Assembly: GCA_003211515.1 (NCBI GenBank)
Contig: QCSN01000008.1
Location: forward strand, 1 to 64,000
Direction: 5' to 3'
Origin: Synechococcus sp. AG-670-F04
Lineage (GTDB): Bacteria; Cyanobacteriota; Cyanobacteriia; PCC-6307; Cyanobiaceae
Length of the DNA stretch: 64,000 nt
In this document: positions 14,583 through 24,020 of the stretch, piece by piece
Layout of the letters: each line of letters begins with the position of its first letter
Numbering within the stretch: the first letter of the stretch is position 1
Made by a program: the position numbers and the translations under genes
Notes under the pieces: model-generated
Seen by the model: the letters and a program-made list of their open reading frames with translations, nothing else
Database searches by the model: none
Told to the model about the DNA's origin: nothing

Positions 14583-17165
14583 ATGCTGAGCGCCTACCGC
14601 GAGCTGGCCGCCGATCGGGAAGCCCAGGGCATTCCCCCACTGCCACTCAATCCTGAGCAGACCAAAAGCCTGACGGACTTGCTGCAAAACCCTCCCGCAG
14701 GTGAAGAGGATGTGCTCCTGAACCTTCTGAGCGAAAGGATTCCGCCTGGCGTGGATGAAGCGGCTTATGTCAAAGCAACATGGCTCAGCGCCGTCGCACA
14801 AGGTGAGGTGAGCAGCCCCCTCGTGACGCCTCTGGACGCTGTCCGACTGCTTGGCACGATGGTGGGTGGATACAACGTGGCCGCACTGATCGAGCTGCTT
14901 CAGAGCGGAGATGAGCAGCTGGCGAGCAGTGCTGCAAATGCTCTTAGCAAAACGCTGTTGGTGTATGACGCTTTTAACGAAGTGATGGACCTGGCAGCAA
15001 GCAACCGCTTTGCCCAACAGGTCGTGGACAGCTGGGCTGCAGCCGAATGGTTCACCTGTCGGCCCGAGCTCGCCACTGAAATCACCGTGACGGTGTTCAA
15101 GGTGGATGGTGAAACCAATACCGATGATCTTTCCCCTGCGACCCACGCCACCACTCGACCGGACATTCCTCTCCACGCTCTGGCGATGCTGGAGACCCGT
15201 GACCCGGAAGGCCTAGTAACTATCGCGGCCCTTAAACAGAAGGGATATCCAGTCGCCTACGTGGGAGATGTGGTAGGCACAGGCAGCTCCCGGAAGAGCG
15301 CCATCAATTCCGTGCTGTGGCACACCGGCGATGACATCCCTTTCGTCCCTAACAAGCGAGCTGGCGGCGTGATTCTCGGCGGCAAGATCGCCCCGATCTT
15401 CTTCAACACCGCTGAAGATTCCGGCGCCTTGCCGATCGAATGCGACGTCACAGAACTGAAGACCGGAGATGTCATCACCATTCGCCCCCACGCCGGAACG
15501 ATTGAACGCGACGGGGCCATGGTGAGCCGGTTCGAGCTCAAGCCCACCACGATCAGCGATGAGGTGCGCGCCGGCGGACGCATTCCCCTGATGATCGGGA
15601 GGGCGCTTACAGACAAAGTGCGCGCCAAGCTTGGCCTTGATCCGACGGATCTGTTCATCCGTCCCAGCGCACCGGCGGATACCGGCAAAGGTTTCACACT
15701 GGCCCAAAAAATGGTGGGCAAAGCCTGCGGACTGGTGGGGGTACGACCCGGCACCAGCTGCGAACCGCTGATGACCACCGTCGGCTCCCAGGACACCACC
15801 GGTCCGATGACCAGGGATGAGATGAAAGAGCTCGCCTGTCTGGGCTTCTCCTCCGACCTGGTAATGCAGAGCTTCTGTCACACTGCTGCGTACCCGAAAC
15901 CAGTGGACCTTCAGACCCAGAAGGATCTGCCGGACTTCTTTGCTCAAAGAGGGGGTGTCGCTTTACGCCCCGGTGACGGCATCATCCACAGCTGGCTGAA
16001 CCGCATGCTGCTCCCAGACACAGTCGGCACGGGCGGCGACAGTCACACCCGATTCCCCCTCGGCATTTCCTTCCCGGGTGGTTCAGGAGTGGTGGCATTC
16101 GCAGCTGCCATCGGTGCCATGCCCCTGGACATGCCGGAGTCTGTGCTCGTGCGTTTCAGCGGGTCTCTGCAGCCTGGGGTCACCCTCCGCGATGTCGTGA
16201 ATGCGATCCCCTGGGTGGCCATCCAAAAAGGCCTGCTCACTGTTGAAAAGTCCAACAAGAAAAATCTGTTCAACGGGCGAATCATGGAGATTGAGGGTCT
16301 CCCCGACCTGAAACTAGAGCAGGCCTTTGAACTCACCGATGCCAGTGCAGAGCGCTCCTGCGCCGGTTGCACGATCAAGCTCTCTGTAGAGACCGTGAGC
16401 GAGTATCTGCGCAGCAATGTGGCGTTGCTGAAAAACATGATCGCCCGGGGCTACAGCGATGCGCGAACGCTGGCGCGCCGGATCAAAGGCATGGAGGACT
16501 GGCTGGCCAAACCCCAGCTGCTGAGCGCTGATGCTGACGCCGAATACGCCGAAGTTCTAGAGATCAATCTGGATGAGCTCACCGAACCTGTGGTGGCCTG
16601 TCCCAATGATCCGGACAACGTGAAGCTGCTCAGCGAGGTGGCTGGTGACGCCGTCCAGGAGGTGTTCATCGGCTCTTGCATGACCAACATCGGCCACTAC
16701 CGCGCTGCGGCGAAGGTGCTTGAAGGAGCTGGCAGCAACAAAGCACGCCTCTGGGTTTGCCCGCCCACGCGCATGGACGAGGAGACGCTGAAGAATGAGG
16801 GGTACTACTCCACCTTCGAAGCGGCCGGTTCCCGCATGGAGATGCCGGGTTGTTCCCTTTGCATGGGTAATCAGGCCAGAGTCGACGACGACACAACCGT
16901 GTTTTCCACCAGCACCCGTAATTTCAACAACCGCCTCGGCAAAGGTGCCCAGGTGTACCTGGGGAGTGCTGAACTGGCCGCGGTCTGCGCTCTGCTGGGT
17001 CGCATCCCCACACCAGAGGATTACCGATCCATCGCCGCCGAGAAAATCGACCCCCTTTCCAGCGAGCTGTATCGGTATCTCAACTTTGATCAGATCGATG
17101 GATTTGAAGACCAGGGCCGGGTAGTGAGTGAGGAGCAAGAGGCCGAAGTCCTCGCCGAAGTCTGA
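14583..17165 (+). CDS. acnB: bifunctional aconitate hydratase 2 / 2-methylisocitrate dehydratase
   Basis: The 860-residue AcnB interconverts citrate and isocitrate. The N-terminal HEAT-like domain (about residues 1-160) precedes the swivel domain (from about 165) and the catalytic domains, the AcnB order. The [4Fe-4S] ligands are C699 (GSCMTNIGHYRAA), C757 and C760 (CSLCMGNQ). In cyanobacteria it feeds citrate towards 2-oxoglutarate, the carbon skeleton and signal for nitrogen assimilation. The ClC gene follows 23 bp downstream. Length is normal. Confidence 0.96.
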   Translation: MLSAYRELAADREAQGIPPLPLNPEQTKSLTDLLQNPPAGEEDVLLNLLSERIPPGVDEAAYVKATWLSAVAQGEVSSPLVTPLDAVRLLGTMVGGYNVAALIELLQSGDEQLASSAANALSKTLLVYDAFNEVMDLAASNRFAQQVVDSWAAAEWFTCRPELATEITVTVFKVDGETNTDDLSPATHATTRPDIPLHALAMLETRDPEGLVTIAALKQKGYPVAYVGDVVGTGSSRKSAINSVLWHTGDDIPFVPNKRAGGVILGGKIAPIFFNTAEDSGALPIECDVTELKTGDVITIRPHAGTIERDGAMVSRFELKPTTISDEVRAGGRIPLMIGRALTDKVRAKLGLDPTDLFIRPSAPADTGKGFTLAQKMVGKACGLVGVRPGTSCEPLMTTVGSQDTTGPMTRDEMKELACLGFSSDLVMQSFCHTAAYPKPVDLQTQKDLPDFFAQRGGVALRPGDGIIHSWLNRMLLPDTVGTGGDSHTRFPLGISFPGGSGVVAFAAAIGAMPLDMPESVLVRFSGSLQPGVTLRDVVNAIPWVAIQKGLLTVEKSNKKNLFNGRIMEIEGLPDLKLEQAFELTDASAERSCAGCTIKLSVETVSEYLRSNVALLKNMIARGYSDARTLARRIKGMEDWLAKPQLLSADADAEYAEVLEINLDELTEPVVACPNDPDNVKLLSEVAGDAVQEVFIGSCMTNIGHYRAAAKVLEGAGSNKARLWVCPPTRMDEETLKNEGYYSTFEAAGSRMEMPGCSLCMGNQARVDDDTTVFSTSTRNFNNRLGKGAQVYLGSAELAAVCALLGRIPTPEDYRSIAAEKIDPLSSELYRYLNFDQIDGFEDQGRVVSEEQEAEVLAEV

Positions 17166-17188
17166 CAAAAGGCCATTCAGTCGAAACC

Positions 17189-18625
17189 GTGCCCTCTCTG
17201 AGCGAACCCAAGCAACGTCGTCACCACCTCGGCTCCAGCCGAAGCATTCGCAAGCTGCTGGAACGGAAATGGCTGGTGGTGGTTCTGGCCCTTGCCCTCA
17301 CGGGCCTGGGTGCAGCGATCACGGGGCTGCTGTTCAAAAGCGGAATGAATCTGCTGCGGGATTGGCGACTCGACCTCCTCAAAGACCTACCGGCCTGGGT
17401 CGTTCTCCCCGCTCTTGGAGCCTTTGGAGGGCTGGTCTCCGGCTGGCTGGTCACCAACCTGGCTCCAGCCGCCGGCGGTGCCGGTATCACCCACATCATG
17501 GGTTTTCTGCGGCACCGGTCCGTGCCGATGGGATTACGGGTTGGACTGGTGAAACTGGTCGCCGGCATCATTGCCATCGGTTGCGGATTTCCGCTTGGTC
17601 CAGAGGGACCTTCAGTCCAAATGGGGGGGTCCGTAGCCTGGAAGATGTCCCGCTGGTTGCGGGCACCTGTGGCCTTCCGCCGTGTGATCGTTGCCGCGGG
17701 CGGCGGCGCCGGTATCGCTGCGGTGTTCAGCGCACCGATCGGCGGTTTTATCTACGCGATTGAAGAGCTGCTGCATTCGGCAAGGCCGGTGGTGCTGCTG
17801 CTCGTCCTCATCACCACGTTTTCTGCAGACACCTGGGCAGATGTCATTGGCTTCCTTGGATTGGGATCAAGCGCCGGTGGCCTCAGCAGCACCCTTGGTT
17901 TCCAGCTGGAGCGGGAATACACACCTCTGATCAGGTTCCTACCCGTTGATGTCATCTATTTGGTCGTGCTCGGTGCTGTGATCGGATTGCTGGCTGAGCT
18001 CTACTGCCGTTATGTGTTGACAATGCAACGGCAAGCCAACCGTTGGTTCGGAGACCGACTGATCCTGCGCATGACTCTGTGCGGTCTTGTGCTCGGCTGC
18101 GTGTATGCCGCGCTGCCGAACACTTTTCACAACCCCTCAGAACTTGAACATCAGATTGCCGATGGCGCAGCTGATATCTCCCTAGCGATGACCAGCTTCG
18201 TGGTGCTGTTCTTCAGCACTGGTCTGGCAGCGGCCTCAGGCGCTCCGGGTGGACTGTTCATGCCGATGCTCACCCTTGGAGGATCGATCGGTCTGGCCTG
18301 TGGAGGCTGGATGGAAGCACTCACCGGCTATGCACCCACCACCTATGTGTTCGCCGGCATGGGTGCCTTTGTGGCGGGATGCTCCCGCACACCGATCTCT
18401 GCAATGTTCCTCGCCTTTGCCCTTACCAAGGATCTTCTGATCCTCAAACCAATCCTTGTGGCATGCCTGATGAGTTTCGTTGTGGCACGGATCTTCAATC
18501 AACACTCGATCTACGAGCGCCAGATGGGAATGGAACTGGCCGTGGAAGAAACGCTTGAACGTCGTCTGGAACGCCATCGCCGGCCCTTCATACCCCCCGC
18601 ACCTCCAACAGCTCCAGACCACTGA
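17189..18625 (+). CDS. ClC-family chloride channel/antiporter
   Basis: The 478-residue membrane protein has the ClC signature sites: GGAGITH in place of GSGIP near the N-terminal helices, GPEGPSVQMGG with the gating glutamate at E139, and GGLFMPML for GxFxP. The gating glutamate is retained, as in H+/Cl- exchangers. The serine of GSGIP is replaced in GGAGIT, so anion preference may differ. The GTG start lies 23 bp after acnB. No C-terminal CBS domains are present. The stop TGA overlaps the likely CTG start of the next gene. Confidence 0.86.
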   Translation: MPSLSEPKQRRHHLGSSRSIRKLLERKWLVVVLALALTGLGAAITGLLFKSGMNLLRDWRLDLLKDLPAWVVLPALGAFGGLVSGWLVTNLAPAAGGAGITHIMGFLRHRSVPMGLRVGLVKLVAGIIAIGCGFPLGPEGPSVQMGGSVAWKMSRWLRAPVAFRRVIVAAGGGAGIAAVFSAPIGGFIYAIEELLHSARPVVLLLVLITTFSADTWADVIGFLGLGSSAGGLSSTLGFQLEREYTPLIRFLPVDVIYLVVLGAVIGLLAELYCRYVLTMQRQANRWFGDRLILRMTLCGLVLGCVYAALPNTFHNPSELEHQIADGAADISLAMTSFVVLFFSTGLAAASGAPGGLFMPMLTLGGSIGLACGGWMEALTGYAPTTYVFAGMGAFVAGCSRTPISAMFLAFALTKDLLILKPILVACLMSFVVARIFNQHSIYERQMGMELAVEETLERRLERHRRPFIPPAPPTAPDH

Positions 18626-20262
18626 ACCAGGAAACTCTGCTCTTTGATCCGGTCCTGCCGGAGCCCAACGCCCTGCAGGCGGTCCTGGCCTTCCCCAGTA
18701 CCTATTCCGTAGGGATCACCAGCCTGGGCTATCAGATTATTTGGGCGACCCTTGCACGTCGCAGCGATGTGGACGTGCGCCGCTTGTTCACCGATCAGGG
18801 TGATCCACTGCCACGCCATTGCGACCTCTTCGGTCTATCCCTCAGCTGGGAACTGGATGGACCGGTGCTCCCGGAGCTGCTGCGCAACCAACGGATTCCC
18901 ATCTGGGCCGTGGAACGCAAGGACAACGACCCGATCGTGTTCGGTGGCGGACCTGTGCTCACAGCAAACCCTGAACCACTCGCGCCCTTTTTTGACGCAG
19001 TGCTGCTCGGCGATGGCGAACTGCTGCTCCCCGCTTTTATCGATGCCTTGCAAGGGTGCAGGAACGAGCCACGAGCCAGACGGCTGCAAACACTCGCCAA
19101 GGTGCCGGGCGTCTATGTGCCATCGCTGTATGCCCCCCGCTACGACGCCGACGGGAGTCTCCTGGCCGTGGAACCGTTGAACTCCGAGATTCCCGCGCTG
19201 GTGGAGAAGCAGACCTGGCGTGGCAACACCCTCAGCCACTCCACGGTGGTGACGCCGGAGGCCGCCTGGCCAGACATCCACATGGTGGAGGTGGTGCGAA
19301 GCTGTCCGGAACTGTGCCGCTTCTGCCTAGCGAGCTATTTGACACTGCCCTTCCGGACCCCATCCCTTGATGACGGACTGATTCCTGCCGTTGAAAAAGG
19401 ACTCACCGCAACGCGGAGGCTGGGCCTGCTCGGCGCCTCCGTGACCCAGCATCCGCAATTCAGCGATCTGCTCCATTGGCTCGACCAGGACCGGTTTGAT
19501 GACACCCGCATCAGTGTCAGTTCCGTGCGCGCCGCAACAGTGACTCCAGAACTGGGACGAATTCTCGCCAAACGCGGTAGTCGATCGCTCACGATCGCGA
19601 TCGAAAGTGGAAGTGAACGGATACGGGAGGTGGTGAACAAAAAGCTGACCACGGAAGCCATCCATGCAGCGGCCCGTCACGCCAAACAAGGTGGCCTCTC
19701 CGGACTGAAGCTCTACGGCATGGTCGGCCTGCCGACGGAGTCCGACGATGATGTCGAGGCAACGGGCGAGCTGCTGCTGGCCCTGAAAAAAAACACCAGT
19801 GGCCTGCGCTTCACCCTTGGTGTGAGCACGTTTGTACCGAAAGCCCAAACGCCCTTCCAATGGCAGGGGGTGCGGCCCGAAGCGGAGAAACGGCTGAAGC
19901 GCCTTGCCAAGACACTGAAACCGAAAGGGATTGAGTTCCGACCGGAAAGTTATGGCTGGAGCGTGATTCAAGCTCTGTTGTCCCGCAGCGATCGTCGTCT
20001 TGCACCGGTCATCGCTGCCGTTGGCGAGGGGCGCGAAAGCATGGGTGGCTGGAAGAAGACCTACCGCGCCGCTTTAAACGGCGAGCTGAAACCGATCCCT
20101 GGTCCGGATCTACCCGCTCCCCCGCCGTGGGCAACGGTGATCCATGAGGAATGGGATCAAAATTGCACCTTGCCCTGGATCCACCTCAGGGGTCCGCTGA
20201 CTCCGGCAAAACTGCGGGAGCATCACGATCAAGCCCTGAACCAGACCAGCTCTCCTGGTTGA
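18622..20262 (+). CDS. B12-binding-type radical SAM protein with probable CTG start
   Basis: The radical SAM cluster motif is C228-x3-C232-x2-C235 (SCPELCRFCLASY). The N-terminal part resembles the cobalamin-binding-like domain of the family, with LAFPSTYSVGITSLGYQIIW. That conserved-looking stretch lies upstream of the first canonical in-frame start (GTG 18769). The frame is open from 18559 but has no ATG, GTG or TTG before 18769. CTG at 18622 overlaps the ClC stop as CTGA and gives a 546-residue protein. The substrate is unknown; relatives include methylthiotransferases and Mg-protoporphyrin-type enzymes. The 3' end overlaps the convergent ligase-like gene by 77 bp. Confidence 0.8.
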   Translation: MNQETLLFDPVLPEPNALQAVLAFPSTYSVGITSLGYQIIWATLARRSDVDVRRLFTDQGDPLPRHCDLFGLSLSWELDGPVLPELLRNQRIPIWAVERKDNDPIVFGGGPVLTANPEPLAPFFDAVLLGDGELLLPAFIDALQGCRNEPRARRLQTLAKVPGVYVPSLYAPRYDADGSLLAVEPLNSEIPALVEKQTWRGNTLSHSTVVTPEAAWPDIHMVEVVRSCPELCRFCLASYLTLPFRTPSLDDGLIPAVEKGLTATRRLGLLGASVTQHPQFSDLLHWLDQDRFDDTRISVSSVRAATVTPELGRILAKRGSRSLTIAIESGSERIREVVNKKLTTEAIHAAARHAKQGGLSGLKLYGMVGLPTESDDDVEATGELLLALKKNTSGLRFTLGVSTFVPKAQTPFQWQGVRPEAEKRLKRLAKTLKPKGIEFRPESYGWSVIQALLSRSDRRLAPVIAAVGEGRESMGGWKKTYRAALNGELKPIPGPDLPAPPPWATVIHEEWDQNCTLPWIHLRGPLTPAKLREHHDQALNQTSSPG

Positions 20263-21472
20263 AGCCGCAGAGTCCAGCAAGCAAGACCCAACCGAGAATG
20301 TTCAGGCGACTGTCGAAAAACGGAAGATCGCTGGCGTGCATAGCAACCATCACCAACGTGGCCGCCCACCAGGCACGGTCCATCGTCGCGGACCGGAGGA
20401 TCCCCTGACGCAATGCCAAAACGAGAAGCGCCAGCACCACGCTCACCACAAGAACAGTCACGGGCAGACCATGGCTCACACCTAACTCCAGAGGGAGGTT
20501 GTGGGAATGGCCATGCCATTTCCTCTGAGCGTGAATCGGATATAAAACACTGAATGCGGCTGCTCCCCAACCCAACCATGGACGCTGGGCAATGAGATCC
20601 AGCCCAAACCGCCACTGAGCAAGCCTGGTGAGGCTGCCAGTGGCCTGCTTTTCAAGCAACCGTTGACGAACACTGTCTGGCAAGAGGTCTGCCGCCCACT
20701 GCTGCAAGCCCGTGGGTGCCCCGGGCCAGACAATCAACCAGATCGGTGCAGTCGCCAAGAGCAGCAGGGGAAAAAGCCAACCCCACTGCAACGGCCCCAG
20801 CACCCAGGGCAGCGCCACCATCAACGCGGCCATGGCATTGCGGGAACGGGTGAGGATCACAGCAGCCACGATCAAAGCTGACAGAAGCAGCGCCAGTGCT
20901 CGACACCAGCGGGCATCACGACGATGCAGCACGGCAGCCAGCGCAAAGGGCCAGATCACACCGAGCCAAGCTCCAGCCACGTTGGCGTAATCAAACAAAC
21001 CGGAGAGTCGACCTTCGGGCTGACCACCCGGACCGAGAAACCAGATGATTGCACCTCCCAGACATTGCCAGGGACCGGACCAGCCAAACAGCATTTGACC
21101 GAAACCGGTCACCAACACCGGCACCGTTCCAGCCAGCAGCCATCGAGCGGCGCGCTGCCTCCGTTCAACGCAGTCCAGGAACGGCCGAAACGCCCAAAAT
21201 CCCCAAAAGAACGGAATCCAATTGGCGAGGCCAGCCCAAGCCAGGCCGCCGGTCTCCGCCATGCAAGCACCGATCACCATCAGGACCGAGGCAAGAAGCA
21301 GTGGCACCATCCAGCGGTCCTGCCAAAGACTGGGTTGACGGCCTCGACTGCCCGCAACGCAGGACACGAACAGAGGAATCGCTGCCATCAACGCGCTGGA
21401 CGGCAACAAAAACAAACCCGCCTGGAACGCCAGCCAACCCGGTCCACCACTAAGGGGAGCGCGGCTGATCAC
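20186..21472 (-). CDS. O-antigen ligase/polymerase-like (Wzy_C) membrane protein
   Basis: This 428-residue polytopic protein has about ten hydrophobic segments and a large periplasmic loop. The loop motif RPWLGWGAAAFSVLYP followed by HGHSHNLPLELGVSHGLP is characteristic of the Wzy_C family (O-antigen ligase WaaL, polymerases and cyanobacterial IctB). A role in surface polysaccharide assembly or, IctB-like, in inorganic carbon handling cannot be separated by sequence. Its ATG overlaps the purU stop as ATGA (21469-21472), indicating translational coupling. Confidence 0.78.
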   Translation of the reverse strand: MISRAPLSGGPGWLAFQAGLFLLPSSALMAAIPLFVSCVAGSRGRQPSLWQDRWMVPLLLASVLMVIGACMAETGGLAWAGLANWIPFFWGFWAFRPFLDCVERRQRAARWLLAGTVPVLVTGFGQMLFGWSGPWQCLGGAIIWFLGPGGQPEGRLSGLFDYANVAGAWLGVIWPFALAAVLHRRDARWCRALALLLSALIVAAVILTRSRNAMAALMVALPWVLGPLQWGWLFPLLLLATAPIWLIVWPGAPTGLQQWAADLLPDSVRQRLLEKQATGSLTRLAQWRFGLDLIAQRPWLGWGAAAFSVLYPIHAQRKWHGHSHNLPLELGVSHGLPVTVLVVSVVLALLVLALRQGILRSATMDRAWWAATLVMVAMHASDLPFFDSRLNILGWVLLAGLCGFNQESWSGSGLDRDAPAVLPESADP

Positions 21473-22323
21473 GCGAAAACGGCGGTTCGGCCCCGATACA
21501 CCATGACTTGACGCCGCAAGTGAAGACGCAACGCTCGCGCCAGTGCCATGCGTTCGGTGTCACGGCCTTTCCTGATCAGGTCGTCCACCTCGTCCCTGTG
21601 ACTCACAGGAACAGTGGTCTGCTCAATGATCGGGCCGTCATCCAGTTCTTCGGTCACGTAATGAGCCGTGGCACCGATGAGCTTGACGCCCCGCTCCCAG
21701 GCGCGGTGGTACGGCCGAGCTCCCTTGAAGGCCGGCAGAAAGGAATGGTGAATGTTGATCACCATTGGAAAACGACTGAGGAAATCGCCGCTCAGAACCT
21801 GCATGTATTTGGCCAGAACTGCCAGCTCGACACCGTTTTCATCCAGCAACCCAAGAATCCGTTCCTCCGCCTCTTGTTTGTGATCAGGAGATGTGGGAAC
21901 GCAGATGAAACGAACGCCAAAGCTGGAACACAGTGCTTCCAGATCCGGGTGATTGGAGATCACCAGAGGCACCTGCATTGGCAATTCACCGCTCTGGACG
22001 CGCCAGAGCAGATCGAACAGGCAATGACTCTGACGACTGACGAGGATGGCGACCTTAGGTAAATCATCCGAGAAATGCAGCTCGGCCTGGCCCTCAAGAC
22101 GCTCCGCCAATGCACTCGCTGCAGCGGGAAGGGCTTCCCGTGGGATCCCGAAGCCATCAAGCTGCCATTCAATCCGACTGAGAAACAGACCTGCTCCGGC
22201 ATCAGTGTGGTGATCGGCATGATGGATGTTGCCGCCATTGGCAGCCACCCAACCCGCCAATTCGCTCACCAATCCGGGTCGATCCGGACAGATCAGCTGA
22301 AGGATGATCGTCGCGGAGCTCAC
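21469..22323 (-). CDS. purU: formyltetrahydrofolate deformylase
   Basis: The 284-residue enzyme hydrolyses 10-formyl-tetrahydrofolate to formate and tetrahydrofolate. An N-terminal ACT domain (about residues 1-85, ILQLICPDRPGLVSELAGWV) is followed by a formyltransferase-fold domain with NIHHSFLPAF and IGATAHYV, where the catalytic Asn and His lie. In E. coli PurU supplies formate to PurT, and purT is also in this window. Here it is coupled by ATGA overlap to the ligase-like gene. Start and length are normal. Confidence 0.95.
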   Translation of the reverse strand: MSSATIILQLICPDRPGLVSELAGWVAANGGNIHHADHHTDAGAGLFLSRIEWQLDGFGIPREALPAAASALAERLEGQAELHFSDDLPKVAILVSRQSHCLFDLLWRVQSGELPMQVPLVISNHPDLEALCSSFGVRFICVPTSPDHKQEAEERILGLLDENGVELAVLAKYMQVLSGDFLSRFPMVINIHHSFLPAFKGARPYHRAWERGVKLIGATAHYVTEELDDGPIIEQTTVPVSHRDEVDDLIRKGRDTERMALARALRLHLRRQVMVYRGRTAVFA

Positions 22324-22396
22324 GGAAATGCTCTTAAAAACAGATTCTCCCGCGGCAGCGGAGCTGGTTAAAGTCCCTCGACATCTTCATTTCACC

Positions 22397-22846
22397 ATGC
22401 TGAACGCCCTCCGAAAAGTTGCTGCGTTCTGCCTATGCATCGCCCTCGGACTGGGCCTGATCACGCCGGCAGCGTCCTTCGCGGATTCCTTCAAGCCTGC
22501 TGACCTCGCCGTGATCCGCCGTCAAGCTGCCGCATTCAAGGCTGCAGAGCAACGGTTACCGGAACTGGCTCGTCTTGTGAGTAATGACGACTGGACCTAC
22601 ACACGCAACATGATTCACGGGCCGATGCAGGAAGTCGGTCGAGAGATGCTCTACATCAACCAGCGACTCGATCGGTCGCAGAAGAAGGAGGCGACCAAAC
22701 TCGCCGCCAACCTCAAAAATGCCCTCGCGGACCTCGATGAGGCGGCCCGTTTGCAGGATTCCAACTGCATGCAAAAGGCCTACAGCGCTGTGGCATCTGG
22801 GTTTGATGCCTACTCGGCCTTTATTCCCAGTGAGGCTCTGAGCTGA
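22397..22846 (+). CDS. psbQ: photosystem II protein PsbQ (CyanoQ)
   Basis: The 149-residue lumenal subunit stabilises the oxygen-evolving complex. The start MLNALRKV precedes a signal peptide (AAFCLCIALGLGLITPAASFA) with likely cleavage after ASFA. The mature part is a four-helix bundle; DWTYTRNMIHGPMQEVGREM matches the PsbQ helix that reads YIHGPLGQLRRDM in Synechocystis. The Synechocystis protein is a lipoprotein, but here no clean lipobox with a following mature domain is evident. The frame extends 31 codons upstream into purU; the ATG at 22397 fits the signal peptide. The stop TGA overlaps the CTG of the next gene. Confidence 0.88.
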   Translation: MLNALRKVAAFCLCIALGLGLITPAASFADSFKPADLAVIRRQAAAFKAAEQRLPELARLVSNDDWTYTRNMIHGPMQEVGREMLYINQRLDRSQKKEATKLAANLKNALADLDEAARLQDSNCMQKAYSAVASGFDAYSAFIPSEALS

Positions 22847-23928
22847 ATCGCTCCGTTGCCATCATCGGTGCCGGTGCCGTTGGCGCCGGTTCCGCCTGGC
22901 ACCTCAGCCGGAATGGTCATGAGGTCACCCTGTTTGACCCACGGCTTTCCGAAGCGTGCGATCGCACGACCAAGCCAAACGGTCTGAACGGAACAACCGC
23001 TTCGCTTGGCGTATTGATGGGGAATGTCTTCCGCAGGTCCAGTGGCCGCGGCTGGCGACTGAGACGCTCCAGCATGACCCTATGGCCCAGTTGGATCGAA
23101 ACACTCCAACCATTCGCGCCCGAACTCAGATTCCAGTCTCCACTGCTGCAGCTGGCTGAAGATTCCAGCGCTGTTGAACGGCAGCGGCAGCTGGTGGAGC
23201 AACGACCAGAATTGGGTCTCGAATTGGTCAGGGCTGAACATTGCCCACTCCCCTGCGCGGGAGGGCTTCGATCCGCTGAGGACGGATGGATCAATCCCCT
23301 GGTTCTTCAAAAAGCGCTGAGACAGGCAATCCACCAAGGTCCGATCCAGCAGAAGAACGTAAAGGTCTGCCGATTGAGCCGAGAACGAGTGAAGGCTGGA
23401 TCGCTGTGGCGCATCGAGAGCGACGATGGAGACAGCAGCCTCCACGCAGCTGTTGTGATCTGCTCGGCCCTTGACAGTGCAGCACTCCTCGAACCACTCG
23501 GCCATCAACGTCCCATGTCTGCTGTCCTCGGTCAGGTGCTGGCACTCGAACTCGATGCCCCCCCCAAAAACTGGAACACATGGCCAGCGGTACTGGTTCA
23601 CAAGGGTTTCAACCTGATCCCAACGGGACCCTGCACGCTGCTGCTGGGGGCCACGCTGGAACCTGGAGAGCAGGCAGATCCCACCCATTTGAGCGCGATG
23701 CAACGCCTCCTGGGTAAAGCAACGGATTGGATCGAGCGAGCGAAGGTCTCCGGTTCTTGGTGCGGCCTGCGGGCACGGCCCGTCGATCGGGCCGCACCAA
23801 TGCTGGAAATGCTCGAGCCTGGACTAATCCTGGCGACTGGACATTATCGAAATGGCGTGCTGTTGACCCCGGCAACAGCAGAATGGATCAAGGACCAGCT
23901 GGATGACTTGATGGAAACCAATTTTTAA
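22843..23928 (+). CDS. FAD-dependent amino-acid oxidase-like protein (glycine oxidase/ThiO type), probable CTG start
   Basis: The reading frame encodes an N-terminal FAD-binding Rossmann motif SVAIIGAGAVGAGSAWHLS followed by an acidic strand end, and the C-terminal GHYRNGVLLTP signature of the DAAO/ThiO family. The Rossmann motif lies before any ATG, GTG or TTG; the first canonical in-frame start (TTG 23011) would delete it. CTG 22843 overlaps the psbQ stop as CTGA, and GAGG at 22832-22835 is well placed as a ribosome site. This gives 361 residues, normal for the family. The substrate, an amino acid such as glycine, is inferred from the family. Confidence 0.82.
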   Translation: MNRSVAIIGAGAVGAGSAWHLSRNGHEVTLFDPRLSEACDRTTKPNGLNGTTASLGVLMGNVFRRSSGRGWRLRRSSMTLWPSWIETLQPFAPELRFQSPLLQLAEDSSAVERQRQLVEQRPELGLELVRAEHCPLPCAGGLRSAEDGWINPLVLQKALRQAIHQGPIQQKNVKVCRLSRERVKAGSLWRIESDDGDSSLHAAVVICSALDSAALLEPLGHQRPMSAVLGQVLALELDAPPKNWNTWPAVLVHKGFNLIPTGPCTLLLGATLEPGEQADPTHLSAMQRLLGKATDWIERAKVSGSWCGLRARPVDRAAPMLEMLEPGLILATGHYRNGVLLTPATAEWIKDQLDDLMETNF

Positions 23929-24020
23929 CCTGCCCCTAAAGAGTTCTTAAACAAGAAAATACAAACATCGCTTTATTTTGTATCGACAAATACAAGTGCT
24001 GAATTCTCCTTCCATCATTC

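Noticed and set aside
15213-15947. 244-codon minus-strand ORF
   Set aside because: It lies antisense to acnB and shows no protein-like motif.
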